Below, piece by piece: positions 13,401 to 25,685 of a stretch of 64,000 bases of DNA. Source of the stretch: Wuchereria bancrofti (Eukaryota > Nematoda > Chromadorea > Rhabditida > Onchocercidae). The stretch is taken from positions 20,473,060 to 20,537,059 of the forward strand of contig SSBO01000012.1 in NCBI GenBank assembly GCA_005281725.1, read 5' to 3'. The notes under the pieces were generated by a model, which was given only the letters and a program-made list of their open reading frames with translations, ran no database searches and had not been told where the DNA came from. Position 1 is the first letter of the stretch; each line of letters begins with the position of its first letter. The position numbers and the translations under genes are program-made.

Positions 13401-16400
13401 AGTTTTAATTTTGAAATGATTAAAAATCTACTGCAAATGGTAATGAGCAGATGGATGAGACAGATGTACAATTAGCAATCTCAATATGCTTATCAATTAA
13501 AATCATGTCATATCTTCTTGAAAGTACTCAATATATGCTTGAAGATATAAGTGCTGTTGCACTTTTTTTTGGCGCAAATTGATCACAGTGATTTCATCTT
13601 TAGATCGGTCTATGAAATATTCTGAAAGCTTCGGTGATTATTTTGTATGCTTTTCTTATCATCTTATCAGTTATTGGAAACAAACTCAGGCACTGCTGAT
13701 TTATCATCTTTTTCTTTCGCTCAATCAAAAAAATTTTCCAACCTTTTATCGTCACAATTATTTGCAGCTATTTTAGTTTTATGCAATTTTCCTGGAAAGT
13801 ACTGAATCGTATCATCTCATTTTCATCCTGTAGCGTCTTTTCAATTATTTCTAGTTAAGTTATTTGTAGTTGAATTTAAATTTTCAAGGAAGCCAACAAA
13901 ATATTACGTTCTATATTTATGATTAAAAAAGTACAAAGTGGTGAGTCTAAAAAAAAAAAAGAATTTTTTGGATGCTTTTAGTCTTTCAATTTTAGAAGTT
14001 ATTGACCTTTCGATTCATATAAGTGCATTAGATTACAAATAAATAAGTCGGTTATATTGGTGTTTTTAATTTATGATTCCATAGAGACACAAGAATTGAA
14101 TGATTTCTGCCGAAAGAAAAATTATTTAGTGCAGTCAGTCAGTTTCTGAACTTTCTTATCACCTAAACCTTATCAGTGTGATGTTAATAACCGCTCCCCT
14201 ACATTATCTATCTCTATTATTAGCTGATGTGCACATTTCTGTGAACCGAACCGGTTCCTCTTTGTCCTTATCACTATCACTTAATGTTTCATCATCTATA
14301 AACACCAATTTTGCGCATATTTCACTATTTTCAATCCTATATACATGATAAAATGGTGTTGTTTCGCTTCTATATTTAATTTTTGCAATTTGTTTCAGTC
14401 TTTTCTTACCTTTTTAAAAACCTTCAGCTTATTGTTTTCTTTTTCATAAATAAAAAAATTTGAATGCGAATCTAATTAAGAAATTAAAAAAATCGTCATG
14501 GAAAATTTAGAATTAAATCAAATTTATAAGTAAATAAAATATTGATAATAAGTCTTTCAATTAAAAAAAATTAAACCAATATTAAAATTCACATCTAATT
14601 GATGATGATTTGCTGATAAATTAGCGCAGCACATGAAATCTTTCATATTCATCATAAAATCATCTTTTTTCAGCGAATATTCTTTCAATTTTTATAAAAA
14701 TTTGAAAAACATTCGAATTTCACATGAAAATTCATGTTATTCATTAAATTATTGCCTATTTTTTTGAATAAAGTCTACATAATCTTTCAGATTATAAGCA
14801 TTTGTAACAAATGATTTACTTAAATCCGATACTCGAAATTGATAATCTAATTTCATTTCATTTCAATAGTGTTGTTTTAACGCAAATTTTTTATTGACAT
14901 ATGTTTTCTAAACTGTTACATTGCTTGGTATTGGAGATAAAACCAAAAAAGTAAATGGTAAAGCACAGTTTTTTCAGAATAAAATATGAAAAGATAAGGG
15001 TAAACCTTAGTATACATAGGCATTTGTCAACTGTTAAAACGTTTCTGAATAACATTTCCGGAAGTGCAATTTGTTTATCAGATTGTATCATTTTTCTTTT
15101 GCACAAGAAGGTAGTAATGAAGAAAAAGATGATTGTTTACCTAAATTGCGGAAAATTTTTTGTCGGCAAATAATCCAAACTATCCAACATTTATTTTACA
15201 CAGCTGTGTTAACCTAAACTATATTACTTAAATCTAGCCATCATATTTTACCATAAAAACTTATTTAGTATGTCTGAAATTGAATGCATTACTTGCACAA
15301 CTCATTTTACTCCTTTGATCTTGTATTCTATCAATTTAACATTTCTAAATTGCTATCCAAAGCAAGCAGTAGACAACAGTAAAATACAATAGTTTTGAAG
15401 AAAATGTATGAATATTTTGAAATTTGCAAATTGAATTATTTCATGTATCTAAGACATTTGAATGAGTAGTAATTGAAATGATATTCGTTTGATAAATTTA
15501 AACATTTCTGGATCATTTCAAAATGTTTCAATATATGTTGTTTATTTCATTAATCAAACGTTGCAAATTTGCCGGAAGATATATTGCTATCGATATTCAT
15601 TTATTTGGTAGTAAGTCAAGCTGCAGATAATTAATGACACTGTTTCGATGAAGAACGAACAGCAATCACTTCTTGACCTTTCACAGTTTGTTTTTCTGTT
15701 AATTTAATAAATTTGAAGTTTGTCACTTTGATTTTTGACCGTTAAAGTTTAGATGATTTAAATGAAATTTTTTTTTTTCCCACAAGCTATCGAAAAACTG
15801 AATAGATCACACTTGAATAATTCTTAACATTAACGGTCAAATGTGATTGTGATAAAAAAGACAAGCTACATTAGTTTTCTAATCTTTTTTTTTAATCAGT
15901 AGCTAATTCTTATTTACTCTTCTTCCTAGGTAATATTAAACAAACAACCATTTGAATTGATATCGATAACAAACAAATGTCGAAGAATACCTTTTAATGT
16001 CAAACATTACACTGATATTGAATAATAATCGAACAAAACGATACTTTCTGATTATTTCGAAATTATTTCACTGAATTGTAATCTAAGCTCAATTTTAGCA
16101 TAATTGCAAGTAATGAGTTGCACGATGATGGCTCTGTAACAAATATAGAAGGAACAAGAAATGGCGATTATCAGAGAAAAAGGAAAAATAACAGTAGGAA
16201 AAATTTTTCAAAAACTCAAATATTTTGGTAAGTTAAAAGAAATTTGATAGTATCTGTTAGAGGTTTTTTGATAAGCTTCGGCAAATTTAGAAGATTTATC
16301 TCTGTCTTCTATCTTCTGAGATAATGGCTTGATATTAACGAAGGGTAAGATTGTTTAGATCAAGAGGTCATTACAAATATTATAAGTAACAAAAATTTTA

Positions 16401-17427
16401 GCTTCTTAGGATGAATGAATCATTCCTAAATGCTGGTAATAAAAATTGCAAATTCGATTCCATAAAAACTCGACTCTTTAGATCTTACTAAAATATTTTA
16501 GTGGAAAAATTGAAAAAATTCCTCTTATTGAAATCCAAAATTTACGAAAATTCAGAATGATTTTAAAAAAATTTTTAATTTTACCAATAATTTATAACCA
16601 TGGAAAGTATCATCCAATTAGAATAATGAACGCAACAAAAAATAGCTCCATGTCTATCTATTAATCATGATATTCTGACATAAAGTAGGAATATAATTTT
16701 TGTCAAAAAGCGCTGAACATTGCTAATTGCGCTCGAAAAACTTTCAGTCAATTTTAACTCATAGTTACTGAACAAAATTTTACGAGTTGTTTTCCACTGT
16801 ATGCAATATTTCAAGCTTATTTTTACACAACCATAATTGAAATTTGGAGAAATTCTCTCTTCGATTTCATATTTAAACCAACAATTATAATTTTGATACG
16901 CTCGTAAATAACGATTATTGCTTTTTTTTTTGATCATTTCTCTCTTCAATTTTGTGTTTTATTGACTAATAGCTTTGCTTTCGATTTTAAAATGAAAAGA
17001 ACTGTAGGTATTTTGATCAAAACTGATAGCATTCGCACTTCGATAATATTTTCAATGATTTGTTTTTTTTTTCTATTAGTTTTTTTTTTTTTGCCATAGT
17101 ATTTTGAAGCAGCTATAGGAATAAATATATCGATGTAGCGCTCAACAGCGATAATAAATAAAATCAGCAATATTAAAAATAAAATAACTGCGATAATAAA
17201 AAACGATGGCAACGATAATAATAACAAAAAAAAAAAAATATTATCCTTACAAAGTATGAGAGAATAATCGTAAAGAATCAATAAACAACTGCTTACGGCG
17301 ATCACTTAGTCTAATATCGGCCATTAAATGATTTATAAGAATAATTATTATCACTGTCCTTTCATTTTTTTTTATTATCGCTGTTTCATTTTATAGTCAT
17401 ATTAATATGCTAATCACATCTGTTAGG

Positions 17428-17556
17428 TTAATATTGATTCCTTTTAAATAATACTTCTTATGGTAATATTGATTCCACCAAAGCCATATCTCTTGCAATA
17501 ATATTGATCCCTTCAAAATCATATCTTTTATAATAATATTGATTCCTTGAAAAGTT
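17428..17556. repeat. Degenerate tandem repeat built on TAATATTGATTCC
   Basis: The core TAATATTGATTCC (one copy reads GATCCC) recurs four times, about every 35 bases, each followed by a variable CTT/AAA/CATATCT segment. It lies just outside the left end of the segmental duplication. Confidence 0.7.
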
Positions 17557-17899
17557 TTGACTTTTATTATATTTTATTAGCAGTAGGCAACGAACGATCT
17601 TCTAAAAATCATTCGAGTTTTTTCGTCAAAAAAAGATCTCAGTAGATGTTCTTTATTCAAAAATAATATACCGCAATAATTAATATTTACATATAAACAG
17701 AAAATTGAAAAAAAAATCTTTGATCTAAATTAAGTAACTTATTTTCATATAGTTCGGCCACTATAGGATAACTAATCTTTCCTGAATATCACCTTACTTA
17801 TAAAATGTTGATAAAAAAGTGCTTCACAATGATAACATACTCGTTGAAACGTGAAGTAAATCACAGAAATAGCAAAAAAAAAAAATTTGCTTCGTTGTG

Positions 17900-20800
17900 A
17901 TTTTCGTTGGATCCTATACGTTGGGCCTCTTTCTCCGGTATATGCGGTATCATATAATATGCAAATTTCAAAGATGTTTGAAATTTTCTTGGATTAAAAG
18001 TGAATTTTGATGGATCTTTGGTGTAAAAGTGATTGATTCATTCAACTAGCGCATTCTTCACAATTGTCATGCATAATTTACAACAAGAAATGTCGCAAGT
18101 GCGTCATCTGCGCCATTTTTCAGATACTTTTCTTAATTTCCATTGTGTCTTAATAAACTATCATTTTAGAAACAATTATCACTGTCTTTCACATGTAGAA
18201 TTGACTTTCAGAAATATCTGGTAAGGTGCAGTCAGTGTCTTGTTACTCTGCTAAATGGTTCTTGTCTAAAATTAAAAAGTTGCTCTGTAGCTAAGAGCAA
18301 AGGTCAGTTTTTGTATTTCATATACTCTTTATATTAAATATATCGATCATTCATCGTTATCACAAATTCCTCACCCGATTATCTAATAATATTGTGCACA
18401 ACTACTTATTTATCATTCATTAAAATCAATGTGATTTGAAAACAAAAGTTTATTAATTTTGTTATGCACCACAAACGGCTTTTTAATTGAACCAGCAAGA
18501 ATTTCATCTTTTAAAAATGTAAGTCTTGACAAATGCACCAAGTTTGAGTTTTAAGATCTCCGTTTGTGATATTAATCTGGTAAAAATTTGATGATATTAA
18601 AGTTTCTACTAGTTTTTGTCACTTTTTAAACTAATGTATTAGCAATGTCGTTCATTTGGATGAAAATTAATCTATAGTGGACAGTTATTTTTGTCACTTT
18701 AAATCAAGAACTTCAATTTAATTTCTATTTCTTTTTCTTTGCACACTATTTTCGCAAAAGCAATATTTCTCTGAAAATTTTTTCGTAGTAAAATGTCTTC
18801 CAGAAATGATCACATGTATATTGAGCATATCTATTTGGGATAAAAGAAATAGAAATTTAATGAAATAAATTAGCAGTCAATGAGTTAAATTTATCCCTCA
18901 CACATGTGCAGAAAAACTTACAAAATATCAAAAAAAAAAAAAAAAATGAAAAAAATTGTCCTTGTGAAGCTTGTTTCCCTCTTCTGTTGTGGTTTGATCT
19001 TCAGTTATCCCACTTCTAATTATTTTCGTACGCGACTAACGTTTCTATAATATCTTTTTCTTTTTTAAAAATTTCACGGATTCATGCTAATTACCAATTC
19101 TCCCCACCTTAATTTAATTTGTGAAATCACTAGGAATGAATAATTGATAATTAAAATGCTTGCTCCATAAATTTGTATAACGTTATATCGCCTTTTTTTA
19201 GCATACTTATTTTTTGTGAGTGGTAAATATCCAGTTTGCAGTTTGCTTCTTACTGTATTTATTACTGTAAGCCTTCTTACTGTATGTTATAAAAAATTAA
19301 AGGATACGATAAACATGCGAATCGTAATGTAAGTAGTTTTTTGCTGTGCTATTTTCATGACAAGTTATTTGCTATCGGTGTTATTTAACATATAATCATA
19401 CAGTATCTTCTCTTTTGCTGTATTATTCTATCATATAAGCATTTTGCTGTCAACTTATCCTTGAGCGTTGGAAGTATGTTACTTTGTTACTGGAAACATG
19501 AACATTCGAACATTTGTTGGTAAGATATAATTTTAAAGTTCTCTGATAAATTTAATATATATGATTCTCATGACACTTAGCATTTTAATGATATAATGAT
19601 TTAATGGTGAAATATTTTGATAGATAGCTACCGTAGTGAAGCAAAAACTTCAGGAAATATTTTCTTACGCAATAATAAGTATAAATTTGCATTTGGAAAA
19701 AGTGTCGCTGATACGTAATATTTGAAATTAAATTTCTTTTTTCCTTTTTTAAATCGTTGAGAATTTTAAATCTTTATCAATAATTTTTCATAACCTTGGA
19801 AGCTAGTTGTTGTTTTGTGGAACATAAAATAATGGTTAAAACTTACATTTGCCTTTTGTAAAACCACTTTTTTATATGAATAGTTTTTTGTGCGGAAAAT
19901 TTGAAGTTTTTTTTTACATGAAACTCCACATTTTTATTAAGCTTTGAAAGATATAATGGCTTTAAATAAATTTAGCAAAAACTCATAAAATTTCACTAAT
20001 TTTTCTATAACTTAATAGCAAAATAAGGACCATCCCTTCCTTATTCTACTAATGACTCCTTAGTTCCTGTGGCTTATAAATCAGCTATAAATACATGTCA
20101 TTTTTATACAAAATTTTCATATTGCCTATTTCGTTACTTACATATTTTTTGAATCATATGAAAATTCATGTTAATTTTGTTATAGCATGGCCCAAAGTAC
20201 ATTTTGAACTATAGCGAGACAGCTTAAGACCTACATCATCAGATCACTGAAAATATTTGAAATACGACGGATGAAGAAATTTTTGTACTTTCCAACTGAC
20301 ATCATCAACTGGTACCACAGTAAGGGTTGAAATAGTAAGATAGCAGCAGCAACAGTAAATACGCTCTTGATATCGAAACATATGCTGATATATACACAAA
20401 TGAATGAATCCTTCATTGGCTATGGATCCTAGACAACTGTCAAATGATATCAATGAAAAATTCTGCAGCATCGATGAAGAGCGACAAGTTGTAGCAACAA
20501 CGACGGATAGTTTCAGTAAAAGTGTAGTGCCGAAAGTTCTATCGAGAAGTTACGAAAATCTGCAATGGATTATTGAAAAAACGCAATTTGCACCTCACAG
20601 TCTTCGAGTTAGAAATGATCGGTATTTATTTCTTTGCATCGCTGTTTTTGAATAAAATTAAATAATTTCATTTGATGTGATAAGATTATTGTTAAATAGA
20701 TTAGCACATTTTATTACTAATTTCATTTCATACCTATTCATAAATAGGTAACTAATGGGAATAATCGTAGAAGTTTGTATAATTTTCCATTCTGATCTTA

Positions 20801-23800
20801 ATCAGTACTATCAATTTTATCTGTTTGATATTCAATATCAAAGATATGTTAGTACTACTTTGCATAATTACTTCATTGATTCTCACAATCTTTTTCTCTC
20901 TCTCTCTGTGTTGCACTTCTTTTGTTCAGCCTTACTAATACACCACAGTAAAACATTTGAATCTTAAATGAGCAATCATTTAATTCAAAATAATATTAGA
21001 AATATAATGCATAAACAAACAAATAGATTATTAAAAACTTGTCGATGAAATCTATTCTAATTTTTGTTTTATCGTTATTGATTTGATCTCTACATTGATT
21101 ATAATTTGAAATACGAAATACGACTGTATTTTGAAGTGTGTCAAATATAAATTAACAAAAGGACGATAACATTCAGAATACTGCTGATGTCGTGGCATCA
21201 GAATGAAACTTTACAAAATGAATTATTGAGAATTCAAGAGATTCAAAAGATACAATTTCAAAAGAACTAAGGTTTATATTTACATTCATTTTTAATAAAA
21301 AAAATTTTTTATTTAAAAGCGAAAATGATTTTTCACTTGTTTTTTCAATCATTTCTTCGACATTTATGAATCGCACAAAAATTTCCACTCCAAAAAGGTT
21401 TTCATAAAATTTAGCTTTTTTTTTCTCTGCGCATGTTTTTCAAACCAACAGTATAAGGAAAGAGTAAAGAATAGTTATGGGCAATGACAAGTTTATAACA
21501 AGTATACCGGTCGTTTTTTCTTTTTCGCTCTTCGTTTCCGGACCATCAAACAGTTTCATGAACACCTATCAATTCTTTCATCGGTGTTTTATAGGAACCG
21601 GGAAGCCATGACCATTGTAATATTTCTCACTGTCAACTTTTATTATAAAAAGTCTATTGTTATGTTTATTTTATGAATATTGCAAAAAATCAACAAAAAT
21701 AAAAAAGCAATCGGAATCGAGTTTGCAATTTTCAATTGATTATTGGAATATTTTATGTTGACAGAAATAAATACAAAAACTTCTTGACACCAACAGATTA
21801 TGTGATAGTGACAGAGCTTTAAGGGAATTTCAAATGATAATGTTTCAGGCCAGCTGTAGCACCGTCGTTTATGCCAATTACTGGACAAATACCAATTGAA
21901 TTCAGCAAATTGGCTATTCCACATGTCAGTCATGCTACGTCTAAATCTCACGGAGGTTATGGAAGTATGCGTGTGATGCTAAAAGATGAAAAATTACAAG
22001 AAAAATCAAGTGATAGTGGAAAAGAGAGGTTTAAATTCAGTCGAACTTTTTAATTGAAATAAAGTGATAAGAATTTCAGAATAAAGCTATCGAAAACATC
22101 TAATACCATGTTGGTAATATCAAGCTAAATTAGAACTGAATTTTAAAACCAAAAATAAGATAAATTGTGAAAGAGAAAAGTTATTTAAAGTGATTTTCAG
22201 AAAAACTTCCTATGTTTTTTTTCTTAAAATTCTTATATATATATTTTTTTCAAAAACCTGAATTCCTATAAATTCACTTCCGCTTCTAATTGAAATTAAC
22301 TCTAAATGTACAAGTCCAACTTAAGTTTTAAGCATTTAAAATAATTACTTTCAGCTTGGAAAAAGGGATTAATAAACGTAAAAGCTTTAGCAATAGTAAA
22401 AACAATAGTTATAAAACTATAGCTGCCAAATCATCATCATTTACCACCAAAGAATGGATAACAATTTGTATACTGTCAATTGCAAATCTTGGTAGTACCA
22501 GTGCATACAGCTGTATTGCACCATTTTATTCAAATGAGGTTGGTTCTATGCTGTTCAAAGATGATTTTTTTAATTAGGAGAAGAAAAAATAATTGCTCCT
22601 TTACATATCATCAACCTGACTTTTTATTTTCATAGTAGATAATTCAACTAGGTCACTTTAAAAAAAGTTGAAAAATCACAAATCGATAATCCGAATTTCA
22701 GGCGAAAATTAAAGGTTTAAGAAGTTTCGAGATAGGTGTAGTATTTGGTGTTTTCGAGCTAATAATGTTTTTTATTGCACCTCTATTCGGCAAATATGTT
22801 CGTTTAATTTAAATTTTTAATTTAGAGCCATTTTGCAAGAAGATGTGCTGACCGTAGCTTAGCTAGTAATTCAGTTTTACAGATAGAAAAAATCTTTCTG
22901 AAGACTTTTTCCAAATGGAAGTATTAATGGCAACTTAGCTAATAAACCCTTTAGCAAATTCTTTTTTCACAAGCGGGTGAAAAATATGAAAATTTTAGAT
23001 GGTTTCAATCGGTTCAAAAAAGATGTTTGTTTCTGGGATCGGAGTTACTGGTATCACTGTTGTGCTCTTCGGGTACGTTCATCTATTTTAAGTATTACTC
23101 TTTTAAAAAAAGTGCAAAGTAATGATTTAAATCATTAGAGCGTTTATTATGTCATTTCCAGATTCTTGAATTACATTGAATCGTCGTCTTTATTTTTCTG
23201 GTCCTCGATCGGTCTTCGAATATTGGAAGCTATTGGTGACGCAGCTTTTGTCACTTCATCATTTGTAATCGGTGTTAAATGCTTCCCAGGACGAATTGCA
23301 ATTGTTGTAGTACGAATTTCATTGTTTGGTTTATTTTGAAATTAGCATCTCTGACACTTAAATTTTGAAACACCAAAGAAAAAACGTGACTTTTGATAAT
23401 TTGTTATACATTTTCAACAATTTGGCAGAATTGATCGCTTTCTAAATAGTAGCCACTCCAATTATAAATGGATAGTAGAATAAAATAGTCGTAAATAAAT
23501 AAAAATCAAATATATGATTTATCGATATCTTATATGATATGACTGATATGTCAAGCACTCATTCATTCGACCAGCGGAGTTTTCCGATTTAAAATGATTG
23601 AATTGATCCAACTTTCGTAAATATCCATAGAAATTTCGCTTAATTTTTAAGGGTGTGTTGGAAACATTCGTTGGTCTTGGCAGTACCGCAGGTCCTTTAC
23701 TTGGTGGTATACTGTATGAAATTGGTGGTTTCAAGTTGCCATTCATTGTTCTGGGAATTATTTTACTCTTTCTTGGATTACTAGCATATTTTTTGGTTGA

Positions 23801-25685
23801 AAATATGGATGGTATAACATTTTTTTGCTATCATTCAATTAAAATTTATAGTTAAATAAATTAAAATTGAATGAATGTATTCCATTAATAGAGCCATCAT
23901 ATTTTATAGATGACATAGTAATGGACGGTAAAGGTATGTTAGGTATGTTGAAGATACCACTATTATGGATTATGATTCATGCAGTGGTTATGTGCGCAAT
24001 ATCATTGTCTTTTCTCGATCCAACTTTAGCAGATCATTTAGCATCGGTATGTCTTTCTTCAGAATTGTTGAAAGACAAATACAAATTCATTACTTTCTTT
24101 TGTAATATCTGAATTCTTCTAATTGTCTGTCATATTTTTTCAATTAGATAACTTATCAGTTTTTTCTATCAAAGATCAGTCTAATATATGTACGTCTTTG
24201 AGTAGCACATATGAACTTGACAAAACTAATACTTTTTCTTTTCAAATTACAGTTCAAACTTTCGCCATCCATTATTGGCCTAATGTTCTTACTATCTGGT
24301 GGAATTTATACGATAACAGCACCTTTCTGGAGCATAATTATCGATAAATTTAACTGCAGCAAGGCAATTATAATGTTTGGCATTATGACAGTAGTGATTA
24401 GTATGATAATCATTGGTCCATCACCTTTTCTGAATGCCGAGAAGTAAGTGTTCACTATAAATAATGCATTTTCTTGAAGTTCGAGACATGGGCAGGTAAA
24501 CATCAATTAGATTACAATTTTATTATATCTCTAATTCTAAGACTAATTTGATGCTTGAAATAACGATTTATTCAAATTATTGCTCTTATATTCATTTAGT
24601 AATTGCTTTATTTACAAATAATAAATGTCTTTCTACGTCATTTTGCCATTATTACAAGCTAACTCGGATATCTTTTATTTGAAAATTCTGAAAATGGGGA
24701 AATTGCTATATATCATAAAATGTTTTGTTTTCTTTCAAAAGATTTGGCTTATTTCATATTAGTACAATTTTATGTCTTGCAGAAACTTAGGATGGATAGA
24801 AGTTGCATTAGGTATACTTGGTCTTGCTACTAGTGCTTTATATATTCCGACTTTTCAAATATCCATTGATACACTATGGTAATTTATCATTTCAATTAAA
24901 GAAAGTTTGAATGAACTTTACAAATTTTAGTTCTATCGTCAAATTAACATATTAATAAATAGGAACAAAGTTTTTCAAATTTATTCTGATTGTCGAATTT
25001 TTTGGATCAGTTATAGCTTGAGTGCTAAATACACGCATATTTCGGCTTTAAGGATATTTTCGATTTCTAATTTAAATTTCAAAAATGTTTTCAGTGTAAA
25101 AACTTCATTACAGCGAATACGGGTACGGTAAATCGTTGCAAACGTATGGCTGTATATCAGGTTTATTTCAGTCTGCCTATTCCTTCGGGTAGGTAAATTG
25201 TACTACATATTTTTGATAAGAAATGATGAAAATGTCTCTTCTTAACTAAACCTCCTTTTCAGATCATTTTTTGGACCAACAGTTGGCGGTCTTTGTGTCC
25301 AGTGGATTGGTTTTCCGTGGACAACAACTATCATAGCTTTATTAAATATTGTCTTTGTTAGTTTTTCTTTAAATTTCTACATAATGAAGATGACTTTTAA
25401 CAGGAATTGGTTATCAAATAACGAAGTGTGTTACTTAGTGATTTGACCTTTTCTAATTTCAAAAATTCAAACTTTACAATTCCAGATGATTGCAATTCTA
25501 TGTTTCTATGCACTATATGGTTGGTTCGGGTTTTGCAGTCAACAGAAGTCCAAGCACAATCACTAATTTCATCTTTCCGTTTGTCACAAATTTTACCATA
25601 TATTTTAACAAAATGTTTATGTTTTTGTCAATTTATAACTCCACAATCTTTCTTTCATTTTGCCTTCTTATAAATGAATTAACTA
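17900..25685. repeat. Segmental duplication, copy A
   Basis: This unit aligns to 36959-43655 in the same orientation. It has four parts. 17900-18504 is similar to 36959-37915 with small changes and two insertions in copy B. 18505-20390 is much longer than its copy-B counterpart and only patchily similar. 20391-21270 is near identical (offset 17918). About 21275-22634 is clearly diverged. 22635-25685 is near identical at a constant offset of 17970, with one substitution noticed (22783 C against 40753 A). Similarity ends abruptly after AACTA at 25685 and 43655. The unit carries a whole transporter gene. Confidence 0.9.
20404..25566 (+). CDS. SLC18B1-like MFS transporter, copy A
   Basis: Thirteen exons join in frame: 20404-20621, 21849-22028, 22355-22538, 22702-22797, 22999-23072, 23162-23309, 23652-23811, 23892-24046, 24253-24443, 24783-24878, 25114-25188, 25263-25356 and 25486-25566. 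They give 583 residues. TGA sits directly before the chosen ATG, which fixes the start. Residues 1-165 form a polar, probably cytosolic leader. TM1 is about 167-189. TM2 leads into the MFS motif-A-like loop PLFGKYMVSIGSKKM (about 220-234). SLEIF-like GVLETFVGLG, SFLDPTLADHL and SFFGPTVGG match SLC18B1, the mammalian vesicular polyamine transporter related to VMAT/VAChT. The family exchanges amines for protons at vesicle membranes; the substrate here is unknown. The leader is far longer than in human SLC18B1 (456 residues overall). A closely similar paralogue lies 18 kb downstream. Splice joins are by eye; exon 6 could end 3 bases earlier. Confidence 0.88.

Larger units (their letters stand above)
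1307..17899. other. 16.6 kb stretch with no recognisable coding gene
   Basis: I see only short AT-rich open frames without conserved motifs, poly-A/T runs and simple repeats. It could be intergenic, or long 5' introns of the minus-strand FERM gene. One possible non-coding exon end on the minus strand lies near 3553, where a strong donor (GAT then GTAAGT) follows a less AT-rich stretch. No RNA gene was recognised. Confidence 0.5.

Noticed and set aside
16946..17305. 119-codon minus-strand frame, hydrophobic
   Set aside because: It is made of AT-rich low-complexity codons (Ile, Leu, Lys, Phe) with no motif, splice context or conserved composition.
1307..17899. Bacterial endosymbiont (Wolbachia) insertions, common in filarial genomes
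   Set aside because: I saw no long intron-free frames, bacterial-like composition or recognisable bacterial proteins anywhere in the window.
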